Shown here: positions 42,506 to 50,090 of the stretch, piece by piece
Layout of the letters: the number at the start of each line of letters is the position of its first letter
Position numbering within the stretch: position 1 is the stretch's first letter
Origin: an uncultured Nitrospira sp.
GTDB lineage: Bacteria; Nitrospirota; Nitrospiria; Nitrospirales; Nitrospiraceae
NCBI GenBank assembly: GCA_902500805.1
Contig: CABVSA010000022.1
Location: 1-50,090, forward strand
DNA length: 50,090 bases
Reading direction: 5' to 3'
Notes under the pieces: model-generated
Told to the model about the DNA's origin: nothing
Database searches by the model: none
The model's input: the letters and a program-made list of their open reading frames with translations, nothing else
Position numbers and translations under genes: made by a program

Positions 42506-42931
42506 ATGATCGATATCCCCAAGCCGTCCGTACAAGCGTTTCTGGTCTGCGACCAAGTCATTGAGGATAGCCTCACCAAAAAGAAAAGCCTGATCGGAAT
42601 CTTCACTCATCTTCAGACGGCTACGTTCCCGTTTCATCATCAGCATATGGGACTCTACTTCTGCCTCACCGACGCCGAAGGCCTCTATCACTTTGATATC
42701 GACTTGATTTATCTCAACTCGGAACAACTGGTCTGTCGAGCCACTCTTCCCAACATCGAAATCTGCGACCGTCTCCAAATCTCCGATTTCGGCATCAATA
42801 TCCCGCTTCTCATCCTTCCGGCACCCGGTCGCTATGAATTCCGCCTCCTGATGGAAGGCCAGCTGATCGCCCAAAAGGATTTCAACGTCATATCGATACC
42901 AAACCCCACTACGACTGAACCTGCCACCTAG
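42506..42931 (+). CDS. Conserved beta-sandwich-like protein, DUF6941 type
   Basis: 141 aa. PSVQAFLVCDQVIEDSLTKK opens the protein, followed by SLIGIFTHLQTATFP, HMGLYFCLTDAEGLYHFDID and LLILPAPGRYEFRLLMEGQL. The order cd-x-v...gk-x-s-L-iGif...l-t...P...h...m is that of small proteins grouped as DUF6941, of unknown function and predicted C2- or immunoglobulin-like fold. It is 97 bases upstream of glnS, with no functional link evident. Family name is from memory. Confidence 0.7.
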   Translation: MIDIPKPSVQAFLVCDQVIEDSLTKKKSLIGIFTHLQTATFPFHHQHMGLYFCLTDAEGLYHFDIDLIYLNSEQLVCRATLPNIEICDRLQISDFGINIPLLILPAPGRYEFRLLMEGQLIAQKDFNVISIPNPTTTEPAT

Positions 42932-43027
42932 CCGTTCCCCCATTCCTCTCATCGCCCTGTCTGTGATAGAACTCCTCCCTGAACGCGGCCTTCACGCGAC
43001 CGGAACCGACAGGATCGATCCAACACC

Positions 43028-44731
43028 ATGACCACACCAGAGTCTTCATCTTCTTCGAATTTCATTCGCGATCTTGTCGCCGCCGACCGTGCCGCAGGCA
43101 AGCATGGGGGCCGGGTCGTCACCAGATTTCCTCCCGAGCCTAATGGCTATCTCCATATCGGTCACGCCAAATCCATGGCCCTGAATTTCGGGCTGGCGAA
43201 CGAGACGTCCGGTGGGGTCTGCCATCTCCGATTCGACGACACGAATCCCACGACCGAGAATCCCGAGTATGTGCACGCGATCCAGGATGATGTCCGATGG
43301 TTGGGATTCGATTGGCACGACAAGATGTTTTATGCCTCGGACTATTTCGAGCAACTCTACACTTTCGCGGTGGTCCTGATACGGAAAGGGAAAGCCTACG
43401 TCGATAGCCTGACTCCCGATCAAATTCGAGACTACCGCGGGACACTCACCGAACCGGGCCGTGATAGTCCCTACCGCACCCGATCCGTCGAGGAGAATCT
43501 GGGTTTGTTTACGCGCATGCGAGCCGGAGAGTTTTCCGACGGGACCCAGGTCTTACGCGCCAAGATCGATATGGGGGCGCCCAACATCAACCTCCGCGAT
43601 CCGATCCTCTACCGAATCCGCCATGCGATCCACTATCGAACCGGATCGAGCTGGTGCATCTATCCCGCATATGATTTTGCTCACCCGTTGTCCGATGCGA
43701 TCGAAGGTATCACGCACTCCATCTGCACCCTGGAGTTTGAGGATCACCGCCCGCTGTACGATTGGGTGGTCGCGGAAGCCGATGCACCCCATCGGCCACA
43801 GCAGATCGAATTCGCCAGGCTGAACCTCACCTCGACCGTCATGAGCAAGCGTAAGCTACTTGAACTAGTCGAGAAGAAACTGGTCGCCGGATGGGATGAC
43901 CCACGTCTTCCTACGTTGAAAGGCCTCCGTCGGCGAGGCGTGACTCCGGAAGCGATTCGGGCCTTTTGCGAGCATATCGGCGTCGCCAAGCGTGATGCGA
44001 TCGTCGAGATGCAGCTTCTTGAACACTTCATCCGGGAAGACCTCAACAAGCGATCTCTGCGCGTGATGGCGGTGCTCCGCCCGTTGAAAGTGGTGCTTGA
44101 TAACTATCCGGACGGTGTCGTTGAGGAACTTGAGGCCGTCAACAATCCGGAAGACGCATCGGCAGGGACAAGAAAGGTGCCCTTCTCAAACGTCCTGTAC
44201 ATCGAGCAGGATGATTTCAAGGAGGACCCGCCCAAACAGTTCTATCGCCTTGCTCCAGGTCGAGAGGTCAGACTGCGCTATGGATACATTATCAAATGCG
44301 TCGGCGTGACGAAGGACCCGCAAACCGGGACGATTACCGAGCTCCATTGCACGTACGACCCCGAGACCAGAAGCGGATCGGCCCAGGAGCAGCGTAAGGT
44401 CAAGGCGACTATTCACTGGGTATCGGCGGCGCATGCCGTCCAGGCGACCATCCGACTCTATCAGCCGCTGTTACTCACCGACCAGGACAAGCCTGCGGCC
44501 GATCAGGACTGGACGCAGTCCCTGAACCCACAATCTCTTGAACACCTGACCGATTGCTGGGTGGAGCCAAGCCTTCGCACTGCCGAACCCGGCTCCCGAT
44601 TCCAGTTCGAGCGGCAGGGATACTTTTGTGTCGATTCCGACTCATCACCCGACACACTCCTCTTCAATCGAACCGTGCCGCTCAAAGATGCATGGGCCAA
44701 GGTTGCGAAAGCCCAGCACACCTCTACGTAA
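43028..44731 (+). CDS. glnS: Glutaminyl-tRNA synthetase
   Basis: 567-aa class I aminoacyl-tRNA synthetase. HIGH motif: [40 protein letters not shown] is the GluRS/GlnRS catalytic stretch. KMSKS equivalent: [15 protein letters not shown]. The C-terminal anticodon-binding beta-barrels are present ([19 protein letters not shown]). GlnS-type features (ends near [14 protein letters not shown]) separate it from GluRS. Having GlnRS means direct charging of tRNA-Gln, in place of or beside the GatCAB route. It stands alone on the plus strand, followed by a PilZ protein gene. Confidence 0.96.
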   Translation: MTTPESSSSSNFIRDLVAADRAAGKHGGRVVTRFPPEPNGYLHIGHAKSMALNFGLANETSGGVCHLRFDDTNPTTENPEYVHAIQDDVRWLGFDWHDKMFYASDYFEQLYTFAVVLIRKGKAYVDSLTPDQIRDYRGTLTEPGRDSPYRTRSVEENLGLFTRMRAGEFSDGTQVLRAKIDMGAPNINLRDPILYRIRHAIHYRTGSSWCIYPAYDFAHPLSDAIEGITHSICTLEFEDHRPLYDWVVAEADAPHRPQQIEFARLNLTSTVMSKRKLLELVEKKLVAGWDDPRLPTLKGLRRRGVTPEAIRAFCEHIGVAKRDAIVEMQLLEHFIREDLNKRSLRVMAVLRPLKVVLDNYPDGVVEELEAVNNPEDASAGTRKVPFSNVLYIEQDDFKEDPPKQFYRLAPGREVRLRYGYIIKCVGVTKDPQTGTITELHCTYDPETRSGSAQEQRKVKATIHWVSAAHAVQATIRLYQPLLLTDQDKPAADQDWTQSLNPQSLEHLTDCWVEPSLRTAEPGSRFQFERQGYFCVDSDSSPDTLLFNRTVPLKDAWAKVAKAQHTST

Positions 44732-44876
44732 TCGTCCCTTCCGGATTGACGACCTCCGCATGCCCTTGCGGATTTTCCCACAACGCGTGCCACCGCAAAC
44801 GGGGCAGTCTATACTCTCTTGAGAAACCGATTGTTGAGCCTCCGGTGACCAGCCGTAAGATTCCCTGAGAGTCGCC

Positions 44877-45212
44877 ATGATCGAATGTCGAGAACATCCC
44901 CGCATCCCCATTGAGATCCAAGTCATTTTCTCTCTGACCGACCAGACAGATGTCCGCCATGGGACCACCTTCGACATTTCAACCGGTGGTTGTGCCGTGA
45001 CCAGTACCGTATCGATGGCACCTGGAACCGGTGTCAAGCTGTTGATCCAGGCCACGGAATTGGCTGTCCCGATCACCGTCCACTCTGCCGCAGTTCGATG
45101 GGCGCACCATGGCGAGTTCGGTATCGAGTTCCTGCGCCTCACCGACCTCGATCGAAGCCGATTGCAGCGGCTGCTCCATGTCGCCGGCCTCCGATCCTCG
45201 GCACAGCACTGA
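44877..45212 (+). CDS. PilZ domain protein (c-di-GMP effector)
   Basis: 111 aa, essentially one PilZ domain. The c-di-GMP motif RxxxR is present (CREHPRIPI), as is the DxSxxG ([10 protein letters not shown]). The domain ends with [20 protein letters not shown]. Both key motifs are intact, so c-di-GMP binding is likely. It sits between glnS and yacG, with no motility or secretion genes near by, so its target is unknown. Confidence 0.9.
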   Translation: MIECREHPRIPIEIQVIFSLTDQTDVRHGTTFDISTGGCAVTSTVSMAPGTGVKLLIQATELAVPITVHSAAVRWAHHGEFGIEFLRLTDLDRSRLQRLLHVAGLRSSAQH

Positions 45213-45264
45213 GGCGCTCGGCAAAGACTTTCCTTTCTCCGCCATCGTCGTTACACTCCACCCC

Positions 45265-45471
45265 ATGACCTGCCCCCTGTGTCAGCAATCAACAACGTGG
45301 GAAGGAAATCCTTGGCGTCCCTTTTGCTCAGAACGTTGCCAAGTCACTGACCTGGGCACATGGGCCATGGAACAATACCGCATTCCAGGCCAGACCTTGA
45401 CGATGGAGCAACCCATGCTCGACTCGTCCAGCAGTCAAGGCGATGCAGACATCCCCTCGTCGATCGTTTGA
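45265..45471 (+). CDS. yacG: DNA gyrase inhibitor YacG (zinc protein)
   Basis: 68 aa from the ATG at 45265. The YacG zinc motif is complete: [20 protein letters not shown], then CSERCQ (C-x2-C-x14-C-x3-C). [16 protein letters not shown] follows, as in the family. YacG binds GyrB and inhibits gyrase. The usual neighbours in E. coli (zapD/coaE) are missing; here it follows a PilZ gene. Confidence 0.88.
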   Translation: MTCPLCQQSTTWEGNPWRPFCSERCQVTDLGTWAMEQYRIPGQTLTMEQPMLDSSSSQGDADIPSSIV

Positions 45472-45611
45472 GCCTAAGCACGTTGAGAGCTGTCCCACTT
45501 GGCAGAATCCGCCAACCGCACCACCCAAATCCCCACCTTTTGCGCTTGGCAGAATCACGGTGAACTTGCTAAGGTCTGACAACTATTTCTCCCGTGCGAA
45601 GGAGGACCGTC

Positions 45612-46655
45612 ATGCTCCCGACCAAAGGCTATGCCGCGATGGCTGCGAAGGAACCGCTCCAGCCGTTCTCGTTTGAACGGCGCGATGTCGGTCCACACGA
45701 CGTCTTGATTACGATCTCGCATTGCGGCATCTGTCATTCCGATATCCACCAAGCCCGTAACGAATGGGGCATCTCGCTCTTCCCAATGGTACCCGGCCAT
45801 GAGATCGTCGGAACCGTCGCACAAGTCGGGGCGGCAGTGAAAACCTTCAAAGCCGGCGATCGAGCCGGTGTCGGGTGTTTCGTGGATTCCTGCCGAACCT
45901 GTACGGCCTGCCGAGAAGGGCTAGAACAATACTGCGACGGAGGCACCCTCTGGACCTACAGTGCGCAAGATAAAGCAGACCAGATCACTCAAGGCGGTTA
46001 CTCAGCCCAGATTGTTGTGGATGAACGGTACGTCCTCCGGATTCCAGCAACGCTTTCGTTGGCCGGAGCAGCCCCCTTGCTCTGTGCGGGTATCACCACC
46101 TACTCTCCCCTCCGGCAATGGGGAATCGGTCGCTATCACAAACTGGCCGTCGTCGGCCTTGGCGGGCTTGGCCACATGGCGGTGAAAATCGCCAAAGCCA
46201 TGGGAACGGAAGTGACGGTGTTGAGCACCTCGGAGAATAAACGGCAGGATGCGAAGCGGCTAGGGGCAGCACACTTTGCGGTGACGTCGGACCCTCAGAC
46301 GTTTACGAAACTCCAGGGGTATTTCCACTACGTCCTCGATACGGTTTCGGCCACGCACGATTACAACGCCTACCTGAACCTGCTTAAAACCGACGGGACC
46401 ATGATCCTCGTTGGGGCACCGGAAACCCCGACCCCGGTCGAGGCCTTTTCGCTCATTTTCAAACGACGGCGCCTGGCCGGCTCTCTGATCGGCGGCATCA
46501 AAGAAACACAACGCATGCTCGACTTCTGTGCCCAACACCAGGTCGAGTCCGACGTGGAAGTGATTCCCATCCAGCAGGTGAATGAAGCCTACGAACGGAT
46601 CCTCCGGGGCGATGTGAAATTTCGATTCGTCATCGACATGGCGTCGCTGAAGTAA
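45612..46655 (+). CDS. Zinc-dependent alcohol dehydrogenase (CAD/YahK-like)
   Basis: 347 aa from the ATG at 45612, preceded by AAGGAGG eight bases before; the upstream in-frame GTG (45594) has no such site. Catalytic zinc ligands: ISHCGICHSDIHQARN (C) and VPGHEIVGTVAQ (H-E). Structural zinc: SCRTCTACREGLEQYC (C-x2-C-x2-C-x7-C). The NADP Rossmann loop is VVGLGGLGHMAVKIAKAMG. The pattern is of cinnamyl-alcohol-dehydrogenase-like aldehyde reductases (YahK group), which reduce a range of aldehydes with NADPH. Monocistronic. Confidence 0.93.
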   Translation: MLPTKGYAAMAAKEPLQPFSFERRDVGPHDVLITISHCGICHSDIHQARNEWGISLFPMVPGHEIVGTVAQVGAAVKTFKAGDRAGVGCFVDSCRTCTACREGLEQYCDGGTLWTYSAQDKADQITQGGYSAQIVVDERYVLRIPATLSLAGAAPLLCAGITTYSPLRQWGIGRYHKLAVVGLGGLGHMAVKIAKAMGTEVTVLSTSENKRQDAKRLGAAHFAVTSDPQTFTKLQGYFHYVLDTVSATHDYNAYLNLLKTDGTMILVGAPETPTPVEAFSLIFKRRRLAGSLIGGIKETQRMLDFCAQHQVESDVEVIPIQQVNEAYERILRGDVKFRFVIDMASLK

Positions 46656-46743
46656 CGAACGGCAGGAACCCATAGGCTGTTTCCCAAACTTCCACACGCC
46701 ACTTGACCAACAATATAGACGGGTCTACAGTGCTGCGCAGACC

Positions 46744-47463
46744 ATGAAGCACAAGGCTACTACCGTCGATAAGCATTTCGATCCACGCGAGATCTCATCG
46801 TATAGCGTGATGGAAGCTGCGCACTATCTGCGCATTCCGCGCACGACAATCCGAGACTGGGTGTCGGGTCGACACTACCGCAGTACAGCTGGCGTTCGCT
46901 TCTCTAGACCGATCATTCAGGTTCCCGATCCAGGGGTACAGTTACTCTCCTTTATGAATCTAGTTGAAATCCACGTCTTGGACGCTATTCGCAGGAAACA
47001 TGACATTCCGCTGGAAAAAGTCAGAACTGCGATGAATTACCTCTCGAAGCAATTTCCTTCACGACATCCCCTAGCCGATCAGGAATTCGTGACGGATGGA
47101 CTGAACCTTTTCATCAAAAAGTTCAGCCAACTAATCAACATTTCCCAGGAAGGACAATTGGCCATCCAAGAAGTCCTCCAGGCACACCTCCATCGCATTG
47201 ACCGCGATTTCAAAGGCATCCCTGTCCGACTTTACCCATTCACACGGAAACGAGACCTCCGGGTGGAGCCCAAAACCATCGTCATCGACCCACAGGTGTC
47301 CTTTGGCAGACCCGTATTGACAGGCACAGGAATTCCCACCGCCGTCATAGCTGAACGCTACAAAGCCGGCGAATCCGTGGACGACTTAGCAGACGATTAT
47401 GGACGCCGGCGCCTCGAAATTGAAGAAGCTATCAGGTGCGAGCTCTCCCTCGAAGCAGCCTGA
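46744..47463 (+). CDS. DUF433-domain protein with N-terminal HTH, antitoxin-like
   Basis: 239 aa. N-terminal MerR-like helix-turn-helix (SSYSVMEAAHYLRIPRTTIR, then DWVSG). The middle helical region LVEIHVLDAIRRKHDIPLEK is of the VapB45/MerR type. The C-terminus has the DUF433 fold: FGRPVLTGTGIPTAVIAERY and KAGESVDDLADDYGRR. Such proteins are antitoxins of a PIN-like toxin, or regulators in type II pairs. The stop is 65 bases inside the next gene, so the two are coupled. Confidence 0.85.
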   Translation: MKHKATTVDKHFDPREISSYSVMEAAHYLRIPRTTIRDWVSGRHYRSTAGVRFSRPIIQVPDPGVQLLSFMNLVEIHVLDAIRRKHDIPLEKVRTAMNYLSKQFPSRHPLADQEFVTDGLNLFIKKFSQLINISQEGQLAIQEVLQAHLHRIDRDFKGIPVRLYPFTRKRDLRVEPKTIVIDPQVSFGRPVLTGTGIPTAVIAERYKAGESVDDLADDYGRRRLEIEEAIRCELSLEAA

Positions 47464-47848
47464 CGGACCCGTCTTCTTCCTTGATCGTTCCCTTGGAAAG
47501 AAACGTGTGGCTATTGCGCTCCGTGAAACCGGCGCCATTCTTCATATCCACGATGACCACTTTCCTCCTGATGCGAAGGATGAAGACTGGCTCACAGAGG
47601 CGGGACGGCGCGGATGGATCGTCCTGACCAAAGACCATCGCATTAGGTATCGGCATGTTGAACGGCTCGCGCTCATGAAGGCAGGCGTTGCAGCGTTTAT
47701 CTTGACATCAGGCGATCTACAAGGTGAGGAGATGGCACAGGTCTTCGTCAAGGCACTCCCAAGAATCAACCGTTTTCTGCAGCAACACAAGAAGCCATTC
47801 ATCGCCAAGATCGCGAAAGACGGGTCGGTCGCGATGCTCTTTCAATAA
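47399..47848 (+). CDS. PIN-like (VapC45/DUF5615-like) toxin candidate
   Basis: Up to 149 aa. The start may be ATG 47399, which overlaps the antitoxin gene by 65 bases, or a later TTG such as 47420. The PIN-like acidic pattern is seen: GPVFFLDRSLGKKRVAIALR (D), AKDEDWLTEAGRRGWIVLTK (D-x-D-W), and DHRIRYRHVERLALM. This matches the VapC45-type PIN-like family that pairs with DUF433 proteins; members are predicted RNases. The paired order, overlap and family match make a toxin-antitoxin unit likely. Confidence 0.8.
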   Translation: MDAGASKLKKLSGASSPSKQPDGPVFFLDRSLGKKRVAIALRETGAILHIHDDHFPPDAKDEDWLTEAGRRGWIVLTKDHRIRYRHVERLALMKAGVAAFILTSGDLQGEEMAQVFVKALPRINRFLQQHKKPFIAKIAKDGSVAMLFQ

Positions 47849-47874
47849 GAGTGATCGCACGTACTAAAGGCACA

Positions 47875-47931
47875 TCACAATCTGCTCTGAAAGGCGTAGT
47901 GGAGCATGGAATGAAAGAGATGATCCATTCG
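47875..47931 (-). pseudogene. Relic of a type I restriction specificity subunit (HsdS) C-terminus
   Basis: The minus strand encodes RMDHLFHSMLHYAFQSRL and a TGA (47875-47877). This is a clear copy of the HsdS tail of the gene at 49395-49913 (LDDLFHSMLHRAFQGEL). The DNA matches for about 53 bases. No HsdS sequence is readable upstream of it, where a G9 run and unrelated DNA follow. It is a leftover of recombination or deletion. Confidence 0.75.
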
Positions 47932-47971
47932 GCAAGGTTGAAGGTTTGCATGCTTCGATGCTGAACCGAGT

Positions 47972-47980
47972 GGGGGGGGG
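47972..47980. repeat. Homopolymer run of nine G
   Basis: G9 in the gap between the toxin gene and the gene at 48002-48553, just beside the HsdS relic. Long single-base runs can slip during replication or sequencing. It is not inside an intact gene here, so a phase-variation role is not evident. Confidence 0.9.
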
Positions 47981-48001
47981 CGAGTTTCTGTTCTCGACGT
48001 T

Positions 48002-48553
48002 TTATGTCCGTTCATCCTCCAGTGCTTCAACAGAGAACATGAAACGGACGATTTCCGCAATCTTCGTTCTGCTGGGACCATTGAGGCTCTCACCGTATCG
48101 GGGATCGTAGTGCCGGCAATAATCTGCCGCCAACCTGTAGCCGTGCGACGGCGACTGAACGTGCCAGAGGTATATGCTCAACGCTTCCTCTACCAGCAGT
48201 AGGTTCCGGTTGTGAACGATGCGTACTGGTCCCCATTTCTGGTTCTTGTATTCATTTTGATAGTCCCGCAAATGGTCGTGCAACCGCCCTGCCGCCTGGC
48301 GGTCCAACTGAGGTGTTATCGGATCCAAACCGGCCAGTAAGGTACGAGCTTCCAGGAACAAAGTCGCAGCTGCGCCACTCGTTTTGCCTCTGCGGGAAAC
48401 AGCCCTTCCGGCGACCCAAAGGGCAAAGGCTGACAACCGCGTCGGACGCGCAAACCACTTCTTCAACACCGTCAGTCGTGTCAGATTTGCCTGACCATGC
48501 TCGTCAATCTCGTCGATGATTTTCAGCAGCTGTTCAGGAACGCTCGTTCGCAT
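48002..48553 (-). CDS. Conserved hypothetical protein in restriction-gene context
   Basis: 183 aa. It begins MRTSVPEQLLKIIDEIDEHG and is rich in helices (LTVLKKWFARPTRLSAFALW; EEALSIYLWHVQSPSHGYRL). There is no clear catalytic motif. It lies between the HsdS relic and a small DNA-binding gene, all on the minus strand. Genes of this type occur with type I restriction systems, as accessory or unknown members. Function unknown. Confidence 0.7.
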   Translation of the reverse strand: MRTSVPEQLLKIIDEIDEHGQANLTRLTVLKKWFARPTRLSAFALWVAGRAVSRRGKTSGAAATLFLEARTLLAGLDPITPQLDRQAAGRLHDHLRDYQNEYKNQKWGPVRIVHNRNLLLVEEALSIYLWHVQSPSHGYRLAADYCRHYDPRYGESLNGPSRTKIAEIVRFMFSVEALEDERT

Positions 48554-48568
48554 GGCAGAATGGCGATA

Positions 48569-48841
48569 TCAGATTCTTTGGTTAGAGACACGGTCTTGGG
48601 GCCGTCGCAAAGGGGGTAATGACTCGGGTGGAACCATCAGGGTGATGCTGCGCGCCTGGCCGGGAACCCGTTGAATGAAGCCGCGCCGCTCCAGCTTGAG
48701 CACCATCTGATGCACGGTCGGCGGGGTCACCTGGAAGAACCGTTGCATGTCCGCTTCGGACGGCGCACAGCCGTTCAGAATGACGTATTGATGGACGTAG
48801 GCCAGATACTGGCCTTGGAGTTCAGTGTAGGGCGGTGTCAT
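48569..48841 (-). CDS. Small winged-helix DNA-binding protein, LexA-N-like
   Basis: 90 aa from the ATG at 48841, which overlaps the upstream gene's stop (ATGA). The region APSEADMQRFFQVTPPTVHQ, followed by MVLKLERRGFIQRVPGQARS, has the LexA N-terminal winged-helix pattern (helix-turn-helix, then G-hydrophobic-x-R wing). No protease domain is present. It could regulate the restriction or neighbouring genes. It is second of two coupled genes. Confidence 0.8.
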   Translation of the reverse strand: MTPPYTELQGQYLAYVHQYVILNGCAPSEADMQRFFQVTPPTVHQMVLKLERRGFIQRVPGQARSITLMVPPESLPPLRRPQDRVSNQRI

Positions 48842-49398
48842 TCCCCTCCCAGCTCCGCTTCGAGTAAGCCGACCTGGTCCCGAAGATAATCTCCATATCC
48901 CCACCCAATGTAATCGGCGTGATCTCCCAGCCGCTGAATCCGCTCCCGGAACTCCTGGTACAACGACGGATCGTCCTTCCGCAACAGCTGTGTCATCTCA
49001 TGCAAGACGGATTCGAGACTGTTGTAGTAGGCCTCGTTGATGTCACCGAACTCTCGCGTAAACTGCGTGCCGTTCTCCACGTAGGTCAGCATCAGGTTAA
49101 TCGTACCGGCCAGGTTGCCCGTGGCCTTGCGGTAATCGCGGATGGCTTTGCGTGCCTCAGCCAGTTTGAGCTTTCCGAACCCTCGCGGGGGGAAAAATTG
49201 CTCGATGATCGTGCGCCGGTACCGTTCCACGGCCGTTCCGTCGCCTGCCTCGGCCTGCACGCGAGCATGCAGGAAATCGCGAGTGCTGGGTGATGCGTCG
49301 TAGAGATCTTTAACCAGCGCCAGTAGTGCCGGTTTCGACTGCGTGTCCAGATATCGGCGAATAGCCGACCAGCCAGTGGACTTTTTCTCGCTTGTCAT
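48838..49398 (-). CDS. Conserved hypothetical protein, coupled to HsdS
   Basis: 186 aa, all-helical in look: STGWSAIRRYLDTQSKPALL, FGKLKLAEARKAIRDYRKAT and AGTINLMLTYVENGTQFTRE. No family is recognised with confidence. Its start overlaps the HsdS fragment's stop by four bases (ATGA at 49395-49398) and its stop overlaps the next gene. Such tight packing suggests a functional cassette. Confidence 0.72.
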   Translation of the reverse strand: MTSEKKSTGWSAIRRYLDTQSKPALLALVKDLYDASPSTRDFLHARVQAEAGDGTAVERYRRTIIEQFFPPRGFGKLKLAEARKAIRDYRKATGNLAGTINLMLTYVENGTQFTREFGDINEAYYNSLESVLHEMTQLLRKDDPSLYQEFRERIQRLGDHADYIGWGYGDYLRDQVGLLEAELGGE

Positions 49399-49913
49399 AA
49401 CTCTCCCTGGAAGGCGCGGTGGAGCATGGAGTGAAAGAGATCATCCAAGCAGCAGCGGGAGGTGGCTTGCTCGACTTGCATCGCGCGGATTTCGGATACA
49501 CGGGCGGCAAACTCTTTTTGTTGCTCAGGCGTAGGCAGTGCGATTTGAATATTCTTAAGGATGCCGAGCGTTAAGTATTTGGTGTTTGACCCAAGTGAAA
49601 GGCGTTTTAAATCCTGAAGCTTGAGCCGTATGGCTTGTTGCATGAACACATATGAGTGGTCAACGTTCAAAAGACTTAGGACATACGTTCGCTGATACGC
49701 GTTGAACTTTCCCTTGTAATGTTTGACGGAGTAGTCTCCTGTCGCATTATTTCCCGCCAGCAACAAGGCCTCGCAATCAAAAGCAAAGGTGTCAATTCTA
49801 GAGTCCTCTCGCGAGCACGTAAAGTATGGATACGCACCGCCTTTTACTGCGGCATTTGAATCCAACTTGCCTGTCTTGAACGAGAGGAGGGACCCCAATG
49901 GAACCATGGCCAA
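49395..49913 (-). pseudogene. hsdS: HsdS type I restriction specificity subunit, C-terminal half, frameshifted
   Basis: 172 codons encode one target recognition domain (MVPLGSLLSFKTGKLDSNAA, TKYLTLGILKNIQIALPTPE) and the closing helix EFAARVSEIRAMQVEQATSR with the LDDLFHSMLHRAFQGEL tail. HsdS has two such units and binds DNA for the HsdM/HsdR complex. The N-terminal unit lies in another frame (49844-50077). A one-base difference near 49905-49915 separates them: WP|MVPLG reads WPWFHWG. So the gene is broken, unless the two halves are used separately. The ATG at 49913 is not preceded by a ribosome site. Confidence 0.8.
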
Positions 49914-50077
49914 ACCGTTACGACATGTTCGGTAACGTCACCGAACATGTCGTAGAAGAGGGCCGGAATCAGATCGGCAGTGCGGCGGTCGGCTTGGGCG
50001 CGTAGCTTCCTCAACTCGTCCGCATCGTCCAGCAGCTTGACCTCGGTTGTCAAGAGTGGACGCCATGAAGTGTAGCC
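49844..50077 (-). pseudogene. hsdS: HsdS middle segment in a different frame
   Basis: A reading frame from after a TGA (50078-50080) down to 49844. DDADELRKLRAQADRRTADL followed by IPALFYDMFGD is the typical end of the first HsdS unit, before a GDP-x-x-NP-type linker. The frame then runs DVTEHVVTVWPWFHWG, which has no HsdS sense; the correct continuation (MVPLG) is in the other frame. There is also no upstream HsdS sequence in this frame, because of the TGA near the window end. Confidence 0.65.
49919..49954. repeat. 36-bp near-perfect palindrome at the HsdS frameshift
   Basis: TACGACATGTTCGGT (49919-49933) and ACCGAACATGTCGTA (49940-49954) are perfect 15-base inverted copies. Between them is AACGTC, which pairs with itself apart from one mismatched pair. 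It lies at the end of the YDMFGD codons, a few bases before the frame break. Confidence 0.9.
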
Positions 50078-50090
50078 TCACATCGCCGAC

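Noticed and set aside
1..50090. CRISPR array, prophage or transposase
   Set aside because: No regularly spaced identical repeats, cas genes, integrase, phage structural or transposase motifs were found on either strand.

Overview
The window most likely comes from a Nitrospira-type bacterium (phylum Nitrospirota). This is inferred from the gene mix, about 57% G+C base use and the style of the intergenic repeats. No rRNA or taxonomic marker was compared. It reads as chromosomal core genome for roughly 46.7 kb, followed by a short accessory region (toxin-antitoxin, unknown genes, broken type I restriction specificity gene).

Layout. 1-95: tail of a larE-like gene. 125-2026 (minus): the F0 half of ATP synthase, in transcript order atpZ/I-a-c-b, with no F1 genes attached. 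2190-5346 (plus): chorismate-to-p-aminobenzoate pair (pabB-like, pabC-like) and a lytic transglycosylase. 5279-7441 (minus): nadB and a lipoprotein. 7517-10962 (plus): a 31-aa bS22/mS38-like ribosomal protein, a small conserved protein, an MsbA-type ABC exporter, an exported protein and a CBS protein. 11014-16184 (minus): an oxidoreductase, an exported protein, and a maf-dus-DUF692-like operon. 16353-19921 (plus): CBS-PilZ fusion, LOG-family protein, DHH phosphoesterase and rhomboid. 19951-23757 (minus): a hybrid histidine kinase that has lost both phosphoacceptors, then purK-purE.

23944-32039 (minus) is the most unusual locus. Three tandem TolC-like outer-membrane proteins are followed by an ABC-exporter-like inner-membrane protein whose ATPase motifs are all degenerate, then an HlyD-type adaptor and a strong terminator. 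A divergent LysR/NhaR-like regulator (32184-33083) sits at the head. The result looks like a tripartite envelope machine without a working motor ATPase of its own.

33083-39445: an rluF-like gene is bracketed by two inverted copies of a ~124-bp palindromic repeat. A minus-strand polyamine cluster follows: deoxyhypusine-synthase-like, DsbA-like thioredoxin, zinc-ribbon protein, aldehyde dehydrogenase, pyruvoyl arginine decarboxylase and agmatinase. Together these can be read as arginine to agmatine to putrescine and onward. 39802-46655: exported and unknown proteins, tRNA-Glu(CTC) with its promoter and terminator, glnS, a PilZ protein, yacG and a zinc alcohol dehydrogenase.

46744-50090 is accessory. 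It holds a DUF433/PIN-like toxin-antitoxin pair, a relic of an HsdS C-terminus, three genes of unknown or weakly known role, and an HsdS gene broken by a frameshift beside a 36-bp near-perfect palindrome. No CRISPR array, rRNA gene or intact insertion sequence was seen.
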